Source: Dyadobacter tibetensis Y620-1
Lineage (GTDB): Bacteria > Bacteroidota > Bacteroidia > Cytophagales > Spirosomataceae
Reading direction: 5' to 3'
Assembly (NCBI RefSeq): GCF_000566685.1
Contig: NZ_AZQN01000005.1
Location: 1 to 64,000 of the forward strand
Length of the DNA stretch: 64,000 bases
Below are positions 26,467 to 35,381 of the stretch, one piece after another. Below the pieces are notes generated by a model. That model had not been told where the DNA came from, made no database searches, and worked only from the letters and a program-made list of their open reading frames with translations. Position 1 is the first letter of the stretch; each line of letters starts with the position of its first letter. Made by a program: the position numbers and the translations under genes.

Positions 26467-27825
26467 ATGCAAGTCTGGAAATTTGGTGGGACTTCGGTAG
26501 GTAAGCCGGAGCGCATGCATTCAATTCGTCAACTATTGACCGACGATTCCAATCGTAAAATTGTCGTTTTATCGGCCCTGTCGGGAAGTACCAATGCGCT
26601 GATTGCCATAGGTGAGGCGGCCAAGGCGAATGATACGAACCTTTCAATGCAATTGCTGGCCGATTTACGGGCGCATTACGATGCATTTATACAGGAACTT
26701 TATTCTACCGATGCCGGACTAGAGAAGGGAAAAAAAATCGTAGAAAGTGAATTTGGTTATATCACCTCGCTAATCGGCATACGTCCTTTTGCACCGAAGC
26801 ATGAGAAGGAGCTCGTAGCCGAAGGAGAACTATTAAGTACCAAAATGTTTCAGGCTTATCTGGCTGAGCAGGGCGATAGTTCCGTTTTGTTCCCAGCTTT
26901 GGAGTTTATGCGGATCGATGCGGATGGTGAACCCGAAATGGCTCAGATCGAGACACGTTTGACGGCCATGCTGGAGCAGCATACCGATAAGAAGATCATC
27001 GTAACCCAGGGCTTTATTTGCCGCAACCCCCGCGAGGAGGTCGACAACCTGAAAAGAGGAGGGTCGGACTATACCGCCTCGCTGATTGGAGGCGCCATTC
27101 GTGCCGAAGAAATCCAGATCTGGACCGACATAGATGGAATGCATAATAACGATCCGCGTATTGTGAAGCGTACTTTCCCTATTCGGGAGCTTACCTTCGA
27201 AGAGGCGGCTGAGCTAGCTTATTTCGGAGCTAAAATCCTACATCCCAGCACCATCACGCCAGCCAAACTGAGGCATGTGCCCGTGCGTCTGAAAAACACC
27301 ATGCAGCCAGAAGCGCCCGGCACGCTTATTGCCAATCAGTCCAGCGACCGGGAGATCAAAGCTATAGCCGCTAAGGACAATATCACGGCCATATATATTC
27401 ATTCGACCCGTATGCTAAATGCGTATGGATTCCTGCGCCGTGTCTTCGAAATTTTCGAAAAATACAAGACTCCAGTCGATATGATTACGACCTCCGAAGT
27501 GTCGGTGTCGGTAACGATCGACAACGATACCAATCTGGAGGCCATTACGGCAGAATTGCGCGAGTTTGCCGATCTGGAGGAACACGACCGCGACCAGAAT
27601 ATTATCTGTGTAGTCGGTAACTTCAGTGCGGATAAGGAAGGCATTGCTCTGAAGGTGCTGGAGGCCATGAAGCATATCCCCATCCGAATGATTTCCTATG
27701 GTGCTTCGGAACATAACCTTTCGATCCTTATTCACTCGAAGTACAAGGCCGAAGCTTTGAATGTGCTTAACGAGCGATTGTTCTTTTATGAGGATACCAT
27801 GAAGGACATCTTTACGGCTCCCTGA
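26467..27825 (+). CDS. lysC: Aspartate kinase, monofunctional
   Basis: A 452-residue kinase that phosphorylates aspartate, the entry step for lysine, threonine and methionine. It opens with KFGGTSVGKPERM, has the RGGSDYTASLIGGAI catalytic loop, and ends with two ACT domains (about 300-450), where ITTSEVSVSVTIDN is the regulatory motif. No homoserine dehydrogenase domain is attached. The ACT domains imply allosteric feedback inhibition. GC content is slightly higher than in the flanking genes. Confidence 0.95.
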   Translation: MQVWKFGGTSVGKPERMHSIRQLLTDDSNRKIVVLSALSGSTNALIAIGEAAKANDTNLSMQLLADLRAHYDAFIQELYSTDAGLEKGKKIVESEFGYITSLIGIRPFAPKHEKELVAEGELLSTKMFQAYLAEQGDSSVLFPALEFMRIDADGEPEMAQIETRLTAMLEQHTDKKIIVTQGFICRNPREEVDNLKRGGSDYTASLIGGAIRAEEIQIWTDIDGMHNNDPRIVKRTFPIRELTFEEAAELAYFGAKILHPSTITPAKLRHVPVRLKNTMQPEAPGTLIANQSSDREIKAIAAKDNITAIYIHSTRMLNAYGFLRRVFEIFEKYKTPVDMITTSEVSVSVTIDNDTNLEAITAELREFADLEEHDRDQNIICVVGNFSADKEGIALKVLEAMKHIPIRMISYGASEHNLSILIHSKYKAEALNVLNERLFFYEDTMKDIFTAP

Positions 27826-27898
27826 GTCGGAGGGAATAAGACTTAAAATTTGAATCACACTTAATATTTCGGGCTGCGAATGCCTGAAAATAATTAAT

Positions 27899-29191
27899 AT
27901 GTTACAAACAGCATTTATACGCGACAATAGGGATCTTACCATTGCCGGTTTACAGAAAAGAGGCTTCCCCGAGGCAGCACAAGCTGTAGATCGGGTATTG
28001 GCTCTGGACAAAAAGAGAAGAGAGCTGCAACAGGAGCTCGACGATGTATTGGCCGCTTCCAATGCGAAGGCCAAGGAGATCGGTGGACTCATGAAAGCGG
28101 GCAAAAAAGCCGAAGCCGAGGCTGCCAAAGCTGAAACCGCCGAGTTGAAAGAAAAATCCAAATCATTGGATGAGCAGCATAAGGTGGTGGAGCAGGAGTT
28201 GCACGAAGAGATGGTGAAACTTCCCAATCTGCCCCATGAGAGCGTGCCTGAAGGCCGCAATGCCGATGATAATATCACTATTCTGGAAGTGGGCGCCAAG
28301 CCGGTGCTACCTGAAGGTGCCCTGCCGCACTGGGAGCTTATCAAAAAGCTTGGCCAGGCTCAGGCGCCGATGATCGATTTTGAGCTGGGTAATAAAATTA
28401 CCGGCGCAGGTTTTCCGGTTTATAAAGGGAAAGCGGCTCGTTTGCAACGAGCCATGATCGCCTTCTTTCTGGACGAGGCCGCTAAGGCGGGTTATACTGA
28501 GGTGCAGCCTCCCATTCTGGTTAACGAGGACTCTGGCTTTGGTACCGGGCAATTGCCCGACAAGGAAGGGCAGATGTACCACGCCACAGCCGACGACCTG
28601 TATCTGGTCCCTACTGCTGAGGTACCGCTTACTAACCTCTTTCGCGACGTGTTACTGACAGAGGCCGAGCTGCCCATTAAGATGACCGCCCACACGCCCT
28701 GTTTTCGTAGAGAAGCCGGTAGCTGGGGTGCCCATGTGCGCGGGCTGAACCGTCTGCACCAATTCGACAAGGTGGAGATCGTGCAAATCTCCAAACCTGA
28801 GGATTCCTATGCGGCTCTGGATGGTATGGTAACGCATGTACAAAGCCTGCTCGAGAAACTGGAGCTTCCCTACCGGATCCTTCGCCTTTGCGCTGGGGAT
28901 ATGGGTTTCACCTCGGCCATTACGCTCGACTTTGAGGTATGGTCTGCGGGGCAGGAGCGCTGGCTGGAGTGTAGCTCCGTGTCTAACTTCGAAACTTATC
29001 AGGCTGCACGCCTTAAGTTGCGCTACAAAAACGCCGATAAGAAAACGCATCCTCTGCATACCCTGAACGGGTCGGCATTGGCCCTTCCCCGTATCCTTGC
29101 TGCCATGTTGGAAAACAACCAGCAAGCCGACGGAACTGTAAAGATCCCGGCCGTTTTGGTGCCCTATTGCGGGTTTGATGTGATAGCGTAG
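27899..29191 (+). CDS. serS: Seryl-tRNA synthetase
   Basis: A 430-residue class II synthetase. The N-terminal coiled-coil tRNA arm is at about residues 30-105 (KKRRELQQELDDVLAAS and onward). Motif 2 is TPCFRREAGSWG, the TAEVPLTNL segment precedes it, and motif 3 is NGSALALPRILAAMLEN near the C-terminus. The long reading frames on the opposite strand across lysC and serS are compositional shadows. Confidence 0.97.
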   Translation: MLQTAFIRDNRDLTIAGLQKRGFPEAAQAVDRVLALDKKRRELQQELDDVLAASNAKAKEIGGLMKAGKKAEAEAAKAETAELKEKSKSLDEQHKVVEQELHEEMVKLPNLPHESVPEGRNADDNITILEVGAKPVLPEGALPHWELIKKLGQAQAPMIDFELGNKITGAGFPVYKGKAARLQRAMIAFFLDEAAKAGYTEVQPPILVNEDSGFGTGQLPDKEGQMYHATADDLYLVPTAEVPLTNLFRDVLLTEAELPIKMTAHTPCFRREAGSWGAHVRGLNRLHQFDKVEIVQISKPEDSYAALDGMVTHVQSLLEKLELPYRILRLCAGDMGFTSAITLDFEVWSAGQERWLECSSVSNFETYQAARLKLRYKNADKKTHPLHTLNGSALALPRILAAMLENNQQADGTVKIPAVLVPYCGFDVIA

Positions 29192-29214
29192 ACTATTGAT
29201 CTTCCAAAAATGAA

Positions 29215-29252
29215 CAAAAAGAGCTCTGAAGTAATTCAGGGCTCTTTGTATA
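29215..29252 (+). terminator. Terminator after serS
   Basis: CAAAAAGAGCTCTGAA (29215-29230) pairs with TTCAGGGCTCTTTG (29235-29248) with one mismatch. It lies 24 bp past the serS stop. Confidence 0.8.
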
Positions 29253-29289
29253 TATTCTAGTGTCATTCTTGGATATTACGTAAATATTA

Positions 29290-29428
29290 GACTTTATCAC
29301 GACTTGTTTAGTATTGCAATCGGCAGTCGGCTTTCGGCCGTCAAATTCTTCCCGAAATTATTTTCGAGCTGATTGTTACTGAGTATTGGTTAGCATATTC
29401 ATCATACAATATCGGTCGTGATAAAGTC
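29290..29428. repeat. Possible miniature element with 14-bp inverted ends
   Basis: GACTTTATCACGAC at 29290-29303 is repeated exactly in inverse at 29415-29428, enclosing 111 bp without coding potential. The size and long identical ends resemble a MITE. No convincing target-site duplication was seen next to the ends, and no transposase with these ends is in the window. Confidence 0.4.
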
Positions 29429-29493
29429 AATCATAATATAAAAATGTATTTATTTTTATAGAGTTGTGATATAAATTTTATTGATTTTTGTAT

Positions 29494-29502
29494 TAGGTTT
29501 GT
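29494..29502 (+). promoter_or_regulatory. -7 element in the serS-downstream gap
   Basis: TAGGTTTGT is an exact TAnnTTTGY match. It lies 32 bp before the point where an apparently decayed reading frame begins, suggesting the relic of a real transcription unit. Confidence 0.35.
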
Positions 29503-29534
29503 TGAATATCAACTACTAACAAAAAACAATTTTT

Positions 29535-29886
29535 CTGAACAAAAGAAAAGTTATTGCTAAAGATCTGATTAAGTACATCACTATTTGTTGGTTTGCCTTT
29601 GGATATTTCTGCTGCATACCAGGGGAGTCCCCCATTTCTGTTAAGTCTCAGGAGGTGATTTGAACGCATGTACCTTATGAAAGATAAGGATTATGCCAAA
29701 TGGGAAATTTTAGAAAACCGGAGGTTTCTTCCCGACAGTACCTTGGGTGGAGGGGGGGGACATTAAAGACCAGGATCGAATCAATCAAAATGCTATAAGT
29801 GATGGAAATGGAAGAAGGTTCAGAGTAAATAATACTTCAGATTCGAAGCTATCTCCAACCACCAAAGACGATTTAGACCATGACTA
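29535..29886 (+). pseudogene. Likely decayed small secreted-protein gene with a G8 tract
   Basis: Three linked reading-frame segments form one protein-like sequence. The first, from CTG 29535, reads like a signal peptide region (LNKRKVIAKDLIKYITICW followed by FAFGYFCCIP) and stops at 29661. The second, in the next frame, reads MYLMKDKDYAKWEILENRR and ends at a run of eight G (29752-29759). The third, reached if one G is removed, continues DGNGRRFRVNN and ends DDLDHD at 29886. The start codon would be CTG in place of ATG. Three lesions suggest a pseudogene; a frame-switching G-tract in a live gene is possible but less likely. No family recognised. Confidence 0.4.
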
Positions 29887-29911
29887 AACACCTGAGCATA
29901 TTTTTAGCCCT

Positions 29912-31168
29912 TCAATGATCTCCTATGGAAACGGAAGGCTCTCTTCTAAAGGCGAGGTTTACAAAATAGATCGTAAGCACGATAATCCCGACTTGAAGGG
30001 CATAGTCCAGAATGGCGGCGTTATTGACCAGTATGTCGGCGGTCGATAGGTATTTGGGCATTCCCAACCTCCACCAGACGGAAGGGTGAACCACGCAGAG
30101 TATATTATAGAGCAGTAGTATCCCTACTTGTTTTTTGCTGGTCCAGTCGACCACCCCAAACATAAGCGGAATCAAAAACAGGAAAATGTAATTGCTATAG
30201 GCGCTCTGTTGAACGATCATCATGGTGGCAAAGAGTACCACCCAGGTGCGGGAGAGCATAAATTGCACACTGCTATGCTGGAAGCGAAAGGCCGCTACGG
30301 TTCCAAGGCCTAGGGAAATGACCAAGCCTATCCAGTTCCAGAATTTTTCACCCACCCCAATCTGGTCGTTAAACCAGGGATTGATGATGGAAGGGATATT
30401 GGGGGCACGAAGGGTCTTGGCCTCGTCCAGGGGTTGCATAAACTCCCAGCCTACCAAGGGATATAGAATAGCTAGGGAAGCAACACCCACTGCGATCATT
30501 GGAATCATAAACCTGACCTTATCTTTTTCCAGTAAAAAGAGCGGGAACAGGATCAACACGAAAATGGCCTTGGTGAAGAGCAGGCCCAGGGCCAGTACAA
30601 GGGAATACCAATATACGTTTCGGGTTTTTTCGCGCACAAGATAAGCCAGCAGTACAAAGAGCCACATCCAGACATCTTCCTGTGCACCTATGACGCATAG
30701 CACCAGAGAGCCCGGTAGAATAAGGTAGAGCAGGGCGGTGAATAGGAATCGGCCATTGGAGAAAAACTGCTTGTAAAAGGCAGCCGATAGGAGCAAGGCC
30801 AGCCCATCCATCACCGTCATGGTAAGTACAATCATTTTCGGGTCGTACCAGAGTTCGAGCCAGATGCCCAGGAAATAGGCATAGAGTGGGGAGTAGGGCG
30901 ACCAAAAGTCACGGTATACCACCTGTCCCATAGAGGCCTTGCTGCCTTCGTCCCAAAAGCCATTGACGTCGGAGGTAGGGGCCATGTCGGCCAACAGATA
31001 TACCGCAGCAAATGGCAGAAGACGAAAAAGGATCCAGCCAACGGACATGGTTCCTACAGCTGAGCGTCCCTCCAGCAAGGCCGTAAACGACTGGCGACGG
31101 ACCAGCATAAATAGTGCCAAAAGGGTACAGGCCATACTAATGGCCAACTTTCCATAAACGATGCTCAT
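29912..31168 (-). CDS. Polytopic membrane protein, GT-C glycosyltransferase-like (second of pair)
   Basis: A 418-residue protein with about ten predicted transmembrane helices. After the second helix it has an extracytoplasmic loop with FWDEGSKA and VYRDFWSPYSPLYAYF, the region where GT-C polyprenyl-sugar transferases hold their catalytic aspartate. The same region occurs in the adjacent gene. The start codon overlaps the stop of the upstream gene by 4 bp (31165-31168), so translation is probably coupled. No donor or acceptor can be named from sequence. Confidence 0.75.
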   Translation of the reverse strand: MSIVYGKLAISMACTLLALFMLVRRQSFTALLEGRSAVGTMSVGWILFRLLPFAAVYLLADMAPTSDVNGFWDEGSKASMGQVVYRDFWSPYSPLYAYFLGIWLELWYDPKMIVLTMTVMDGLALLLSAAFYKQFFSNGRFLFTALLYLILPGSLVLCVIGAQEDVWMWLFVLLAYLVREKTRNVYWYSLVLALGLLFTKAIFVLILFPLFLLEKDKVRFMIPMIAVGVASLAILYPLVGWEFMQPLDEAKTLRAPNIPSIINPWFNDQIGVGEKFWNWIGLVISLGLGTVAAFRFQHSSVQFMLSRTWVVLFATMMIVQQSAYSNYIFLFLIPLMFGVVDWTSKKQVGILLLYNILCVVHPSVWWRLGMPKYLSTADILVNNAAILDYALQVGIIVLTIYFVNLAFRREPSVSIGDH

Positions 31169-32436
31169 GCTACCACGGGTTTAGTAGGGGAATCGATATG
31201 TTGATAGGTCTTGATCAGGATCCATACGAAACAACCCAGGTTAAGGATTTGTAAGATATATTCGAATAGGAATGCAAGGTTACTAAACATGCCAAAAGAG
31301 GTATAGGCGGGCTGCCCTTGCGTCACCCATACGAAGGGTTGCACCACAGTTAGCCAGTTGAGCAGAATAAGGATCACCAAGTGTCGCGTTTGGCGAATAT
31401 CAATGATTTCAAAAACCACAGCCATCAGGTAGGCAATCAGGTAAGCGCCCATAGCACTGGCCTGGAAGATCATCATACAGGCAAAGCTGGAAATGAACAC
31501 GGCGGGCAGTATTTCGCTAATCCCTCTTTTTCTGCCTTTCATGGCAAAGTATACCGGTACAAATACCGTAAATAGAAGTCCAACCCAGTTGATCAGGGTA
31601 GATTTCTTTTCGTTTACATGCACAAAGAGCTCGACAAACGGGCGGCTCACAGAGAACAGATTGGGAGTCATCAGCTGCTCAGTATGCTGGATAGGCATTA
31701 GGAACAAATCTCCAATTTGCCAATACAAAAAGCCAACGGCAGGAAGTCCGATAGCAGCCATCACCAGCAACATCTTTACCGGGCGCTTCACCATGACCAG
31801 TACGGCGGGCAATAGAAAAATGAACGTTACCTTAATAGTGAGTAAGGCCAGGGCATAGAGTAGCCCTAGACCTATCTCATGGTTTTCTTTGTGTTTGAGA
31901 GTATAGCGCCAAAGGAGGAGTCCTGCGCCCCAAAACCATACCTCTTCCTGCCCGTCGACCAGGATATACATAAATGCAGCAGGCAGCAAGAGATAGAGGA
32001 TGGCGTATTGCAAAGCATATTCCGACCGCTGCTTGTAGGTTTGGTAGGTAAGCCACAGAATGGCACTTTCCATCAGTACCATAAACAGCACGATGGCCCG
32101 GGCATTATGCCAGATCCAGACGGGAATACTGATGATATATGCAAATAAGGGGGCATGGTAGGACCAGAAATCCCGATAAACGAATCCGCCTGCCTTGGCG
32201 GCTTCGGCTTTATAAAAGAAAAAAGGAATGTCGCCCCGAGGATCCTGGTTGAGCACCAGAAAAATAGCTACCCAGGGAAGGAGGCGAAGCAGTACAAAGC
32301 CAAGTCCGAAGACTAGCTTTTCCCGTGTTTGTTGCCAGGTTTTAAAGTGTGTGGACTGGCTGACTGTCCATAGAATCCCCAGGGTTAGGGCCGTGTTGAT
32401 AATCAGCTTGATGTAAAATATAGTATTGATGGACAT
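31165..32436 (-). CDS. Polytopic membrane protein, GT-C glycosyltransferase-like (first of pair)
   Basis: A 423-residue protein, about ten predicted helices, paralogous to its neighbour: FVYRDFWSYHAPLFAYI here matches VYRDFWSPYSPLYAYF there, followed in both by a WxxD/E-type QEEVWFW or QEDVWMW motif. The pair probably arose by an old tandem duplication. An exact -7 element lies about 55 bp upstream. Role in envelope polysaccharide or protein glycosylation is an inference from fold resemblance. Confidence 0.75.
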   Translation of the reverse strand: MSINTIFYIKLIINTALTLGILWTVSQSTHFKTWQQTREKLVFGLGFVLLRLLPWVAIFLVLNQDPRGDIPFFFYKAEAAKAGGFVYRDFWSYHAPLFAYIISIPVWIWHNARAIVLFMVLMESAILWLTYQTYKQRSEYALQYAILYLLLPAAFMYILVDGQEEVWFWGAGLLLWRYTLKHKENHEIGLGLLYALALLTIKVTFIFLLPAVLVMVKRPVKMLLVMAAIGLPAVGFLYWQIGDLFLMPIQHTEQLMTPNLFSVSRPFVELFVHVNEKKSTLINWVGLLFTVFVPVYFAMKGRKRGISEILPAVFISSFACMMIFQASAMGAYLIAYLMAVVFEIIDIRQTRHLVILILLNWLTVVQPFVWVTQGQPAYTSFGMFSNLAFLFEYILQILNLGCFVWILIKTYQHIDSPTKPVVA

Positions 32437-32489
32437 TATATTGGCGTACTGGCTAATCGTGTGCTAAGCGCTATGGTCGAATTTAAGAC

Positions 32490-32498
32490 GCAAACTTA
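32490..32498 (-). promoter_or_regulatory. -7 element upstream of the membrane-protein pair
   Basis: TAAGTTTGC on the minus strand matches TAnnTTTGY exactly, 54 bp before the start codon at 32436. Confidence 0.5.
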
Positions 32499-32629
32499 AT
32501 CAAGTTTTTCCAGATTGGGTCATTCGTTGCCTGTTTTGCAAGTACTCTCGTTGTTATGCTTGCATACTTTCTATTAATATTTTAATTTGTGACTGTAATT
32601 AACAGGTTTCACACGAATCGACTGTACAC

Positions 32630-33769
32630 ATGAATTTTGAATTAACAGAAGAGCATAAGGCAATCCAGCAAGCTACAAGAGATTTTGCTCGAACGACATT
32701 ACTCCCTGGTATTATAGAACGGGATAATGCCCAGAAATTCGACCCTTCTCTAGTCCGGCAAATGGGCGAGATGGGACTAATGGGCATGATGGTGGAGGAG
32801 CAGTATGGTGGTGGAGGGCTGGATACGCTGTCTTATGTACTAGCCATGGAGGAGATCTGTAAAATCGATGCTTCTGCAGGTGTCATTATGTCGGTCAATA
32901 ATTCATTGGTTTGCTGGGGTATTCAGCAGTATGGTTCGGAAGAACAAAAACAAAAATATCTTCCTGATTTGGCTTCGGCCCAAAAAATTGGGGCATTTTG
33001 TTTGTCAGAACCAGAAGCGGGATCTGATGCTACTTCTCAGCATACTACGGCTGTTGATCAGGGAGATTACTATATACTCAACGGTACCAAAAATTGGATT
33101 ACCAATGGAAATCTTTCGGAGATATGTCTGGTTATGGCGCAGACCCATCCTGAAAAGCGTCATAAGGGGATCAATGTTTTTTTGGTGGAAAAGGGAATAG
33201 CCGGCTTCACGGTGGGCCGGAAAGAGGATAAAATGGGCATCCGAGCATCGGACACGCATTCGCTTATGTTCGCCGACGTCATGGTCCCTAAAGGAAACAG
33301 AATTGGCCCGGATGGGTTCGGCTTTAAATTTGCAATGGATACCCTAAACGGGGGCCGTATAGGGATTGCAGCACAGGCCTTGGGAATAGCGGCCGGGGCC
33401 TATGAGCTTTCGCTGGCCTACGCCAAGCAGCGCCGCACCTTTGGTAAGCCCATCAGCGAGCATCAGGCCATACAGTTTAAGCTCGCCGAAATGGCCACAC
33501 GTATTGAAGCTGCACGACTATTGGTATACAAAGCAGCTTATACCAAGGATGTAGGAAAAGACTATATTGGCGAGGCTGCCATGGCGAAATTATATGCCTC
33601 CGATGTGGCTATGTGGGTGACCACTGAAGCAGTACAAATTCATGGAGGCTATGGCTATGTGAAGGAGTATCATGTTGAGCGACATATGCGCGACGCCAAA
33701 ATAACACAGATATACGAAGGTACTTCAGAAATCCAAAAGTTAGTGATCGCTCGGGAGATCCTTAAATAA
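32630..33769 (+). CDS. Acyl-CoA dehydrogenase, short-chain type
   Basis: A 379-residue FAD enzyme that introduces the 2,3-double bond in acyl-CoA. Clear family features are MNFELTEEHKAIQQATRDFA at the start, CLSEPEAGSDA, the FAD site TLNGGRIGIAAQALGIAAGA, QIHGGYGYVKEYHVERHMRD, and the catalytic glutamate in IYEGTSEIQ. Resemblance is greatest to short-chain (butyryl-CoA) enzymes, but branched-chain or glutaryl substrates are not excluded. Electron acceptor would be ETF. It is followed by an AraC regulator on the same strand after 174 bp. Confidence 0.94.
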   Translation: MNFELTEEHKAIQQATRDFARTTLLPGIIERDNAQKFDPSLVRQMGEMGLMGMMVEEQYGGGGLDTLSYVLAMEEICKIDASAGVIMSVNNSLVCWGIQQYGSEEQKQKYLPDLASAQKIGAFCLSEPEAGSDATSQHTTAVDQGDYYILNGTKNWITNGNLSEICLVMAQTHPEKRHKGINVFLVEKGIAGFTVGRKEDKMGIRASDTHSLMFADVMVPKGNRIGPDGFGFKFAMDTLNGGRIGIAAQALGIAAGAYELSLAYAKQRRTFGKPISEHQAIQFKLAEMATRIEAARLLVYKAAYTKDVGKDYIGEAAMAKLYASDVAMWVTTEAVQIHGGYGYVKEYHVERHMRDAKITQIYEGTSEIQKLVIAREILK

Positions 33770-33848
33770 TGCCTTTTCGGGCCAATCTTCCAATATTTTT
33801 TAAAACTTGGATTAAAATCAGACTGAAATATCATTTTTTTTTAAAAAA

Positions 33849-33877
33849 TTGTCTTCCAGTACTTGTATTAGTTTTGT
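33849..33877 (+). promoter_or_regulatory. Promoter of the AraC regulator gene
   Basis: TTG at 33849-33851 and the exact -7 element TAGTTTTGT at 33869-33877 are 17 bp apart. A second exact -7 element, TAGATTTGT, is at 33887-33895. Both lie in duplicated sequence. Confidence 0.6.
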
Positions 33878-33899
33878 ACAATTTATTAGATTTGTACAA
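33867..33899. promoter_or_regulatory. Two direct repeats each holding a TTGTACAA palindrome
   Basis: ATTAGtTTTGTACAA (33867-33881) and ATTAGaTTTGTACAA (33885-33899) are 15-bp repeats with one difference, spaced 18 bp start to start. Each ends in the perfect palindrome TTGTACAA. They overlap the -7 elements, so a bound protein could block or select a start site. Autoregulation by the AraC product is a guess. Confidence 0.5.
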
Positions 33900-33943
33900 A
33901 AATAGACAAAACAGGCATTTTCGCTATAAAATATATTTAAGCT

Positions 33944-34873
33944 ATGGAAGACTATAATAAGATCATTGAGTCCCTGGGAGTGAAATTCGTCAAAGCACGG
34001 CATATCAGGATTTTACAGCCCATTACCATCAAAAACTTTTACGATGTTCAGAATTCATTAACTATTCTGTATGACGGAGAAGTATCTTTTGGCGGTGAAG
34101 AACCTCAGAAAGTTGAAGAGGGAGATATGCTTTTTATCCCAGGTGGTAAGCATGCTACCGTTACGTATGGCAGCAGTCAGGCGGCGAAAGTAGTTTCCAA
34201 TGAGGACTTCATGACCAATCGGGACAATTATATCGAAGCCGGACACGATCCAGCGTTGATTGGTAAGTTGCCGAATTCCTTTGGTTTGATTTCTTTCGAA
34301 GCCAAGGTTTTTGATACTGTAAACTTCTTTACCTCTTTAGATGTACCTCCATTTTTGATCAAACGTGACGATCAAATTGCCACCACCATCAACCAGATTT
34401 TGGCTGAGGATATGCTGGATACTCCTGGTAAAGGACGTATAATCAAAATTAAAACGGAAGAGGTAGTTATCGAAATAATACGGTACATCCTTAAGAACAA
34501 GCTATTTGTAGAGCAACTAGTTACCAATAGCACTTATTTCAAGGATCCTCGTTTGATCGATATATTTGCTTATATCAAAGATAATTTGGGTGGAGACCTA
34601 TCCAATAAAGTTTTGGCCAATGTCGCCAATGTCTCTGAGGACTATGTAGGTCAGTATTTTAAGATGCTGACAGGAATTAATCCTCAGGATTATATAGAAT
34701 ATCAGCGGATGGAGAAGGCGGTAGATCTTTTACGGACTTCTAAGAAAAGTATACGCGCCATCGGCTCCGATGTAGGGTACAAGGATACGGCGTATTTCTG
34801 TCGCCGATTCAAGATGATGTTCGGTATTCCAGCTGGGAAAATGCGTCGTCGCGAGTCTTTGATGAATGTTTAG
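33944..34873 (+). CDS. AraC-family transcriptional regulator with cupin-like sensor domain
   Basis: A 309-residue regulator. The N-terminal half is a cupin-type beta-barrel sensor (LYDGEVSFGGEEPQKVEEGD and MLFIPGGKHATVTYG). The C-terminal half carries two helix-turn-helix units: VLANVANVSEDYVGQYFKML and IRAIGSDVGYKDTAYFCRRF, ending in the typical basic helix. The effector is unknown. The upstream duplicated TTGTACAA sites suggest self-regulation. The adjacent acyl-CoA dehydrogenase may be a target, but only proximity supports that. Confidence 0.9.
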   Translation: MEDYNKIIESLGVKFVKARHIRILQPITIKNFYDVQNSLTILYDGEVSFGGEEPQKVEEGDMLFIPGGKHATVTYGSSQAAKVVSNEDFMTNRDNYIEAGHDPALIGKLPNSFGLISFEAKVFDTVNFFTSLDVPPFLIKRDDQIATTINQILAEDMLDTPGKGRIIKIKTEEVVIEIIRYILKNKLFVEQLVTNSTYFKDPRLIDIFAYIKDNLGGDLSNKVLANVANVSEDYVGQYFKMLTGINPQDYIEYQRMEKAVDLLRTSKKSIRAIGSDVGYKDTAYFCRRFKMMFGIPAGKMRRRESLMNV

Positions 34874-34896
34874 GAAAGTTTCGGGAATATCATAAT

Positions 34897-34937
34897 TAAG
34901 AAAGGCTGGCAAATTATGTTTGTCAGCCTTTCTTAAC
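34897..34937. terminator. Terminator after the AraC regulator gene
   Basis: TAAGAAAGGCTG (34897-34908) pairs with CAGCCTTTCTTA (34924-34935). It lies between convergent genes and may serve both. Confidence 0.85.
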
Positions 34938-34955
34938 ATGGACGATGCCGGGTGA

Positions 34956-35381
34956 TCAGCGACTAGGGGTTAGCTGCACAGCCGACAGCCGCCAGGTTCC
35001 CCCTTGGCGAACACAGACGGTCATGAAGGTGACCGTTTCAGAAAAGGTGTTGTTCTCGAGTGAGCCCTTAACTCTCCAACTTCCATGCACCACGCCCACC
35101 TCCTGATAGTCCTTGGTCTGCAGGCCTGACACTTGGCCGGAGTCAATGACTACATAGCCCTGAGCGATTGCCTGTATAAACGTTTCTCGGTCCACTACCT
35201 GACCATTCATGGAGATGATACTGAAGTCGGGAGCGAGAAGGTTGTTGAGCTGGTCGGTATTTTCATCAAGCATGGCCTGAAAAAAACCTTCAGTGCAATT
35301 GGTAGCATCACTAGTCCTGAATGGTGCCTGAGCTACGGCATTGATTCCGATCAATAGGCAAAAAATGAATAATGATTTCAT
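34956..35381 (-). CDS. Secreted SnoaL/NTF2-like protein (DUF4440 type)
   Basis: A 141-residue protein with a signal peptide (MKSLFIFCLLIGINAVAQA). The mature part has the alpha-helix then cone-like fold of NTF2-like proteins: FFQAMLDENTDQLNNLLAPD, MNGQVVDRETFIQAI and a beta-strand end with WRLSAVQLTPSR. Family members include enzymes and binding proteins; no catalytic residues can be singled out. The frame opens 13 codons earlier, but those lack signal-peptide character, so I place the start at 35381. Confidence 0.75.
   Translation of the reverse strand: MKSLFIFCLLIGINAVAQAPFRTSDATNCTEGFFQAMLDENTDQLNNLLAPDFSIISMNGQVVDRETFIQAIAQGYVVIDSGQVSGLQTKDYQEVGVVHGSWRVKGSLENNTFSETVTFMTVCVRQGGTWRLSAVQLTPSR

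Noticed and set aside
27415..28344. Open frame of 309 codons on the minus strand across lysC and serS
   Set aside because: It overlaps two certain genes in antisense, its translation is Ser/Ala-rich low-complexity text, and it has no promoter or family motif. It reflects codon use of the sense genes.
28652..29266. Open frame of 204 codons on the minus strand across serS
   Set aside because: Antisense to serS throughout most of its length, with no recognisable domain or start signal.
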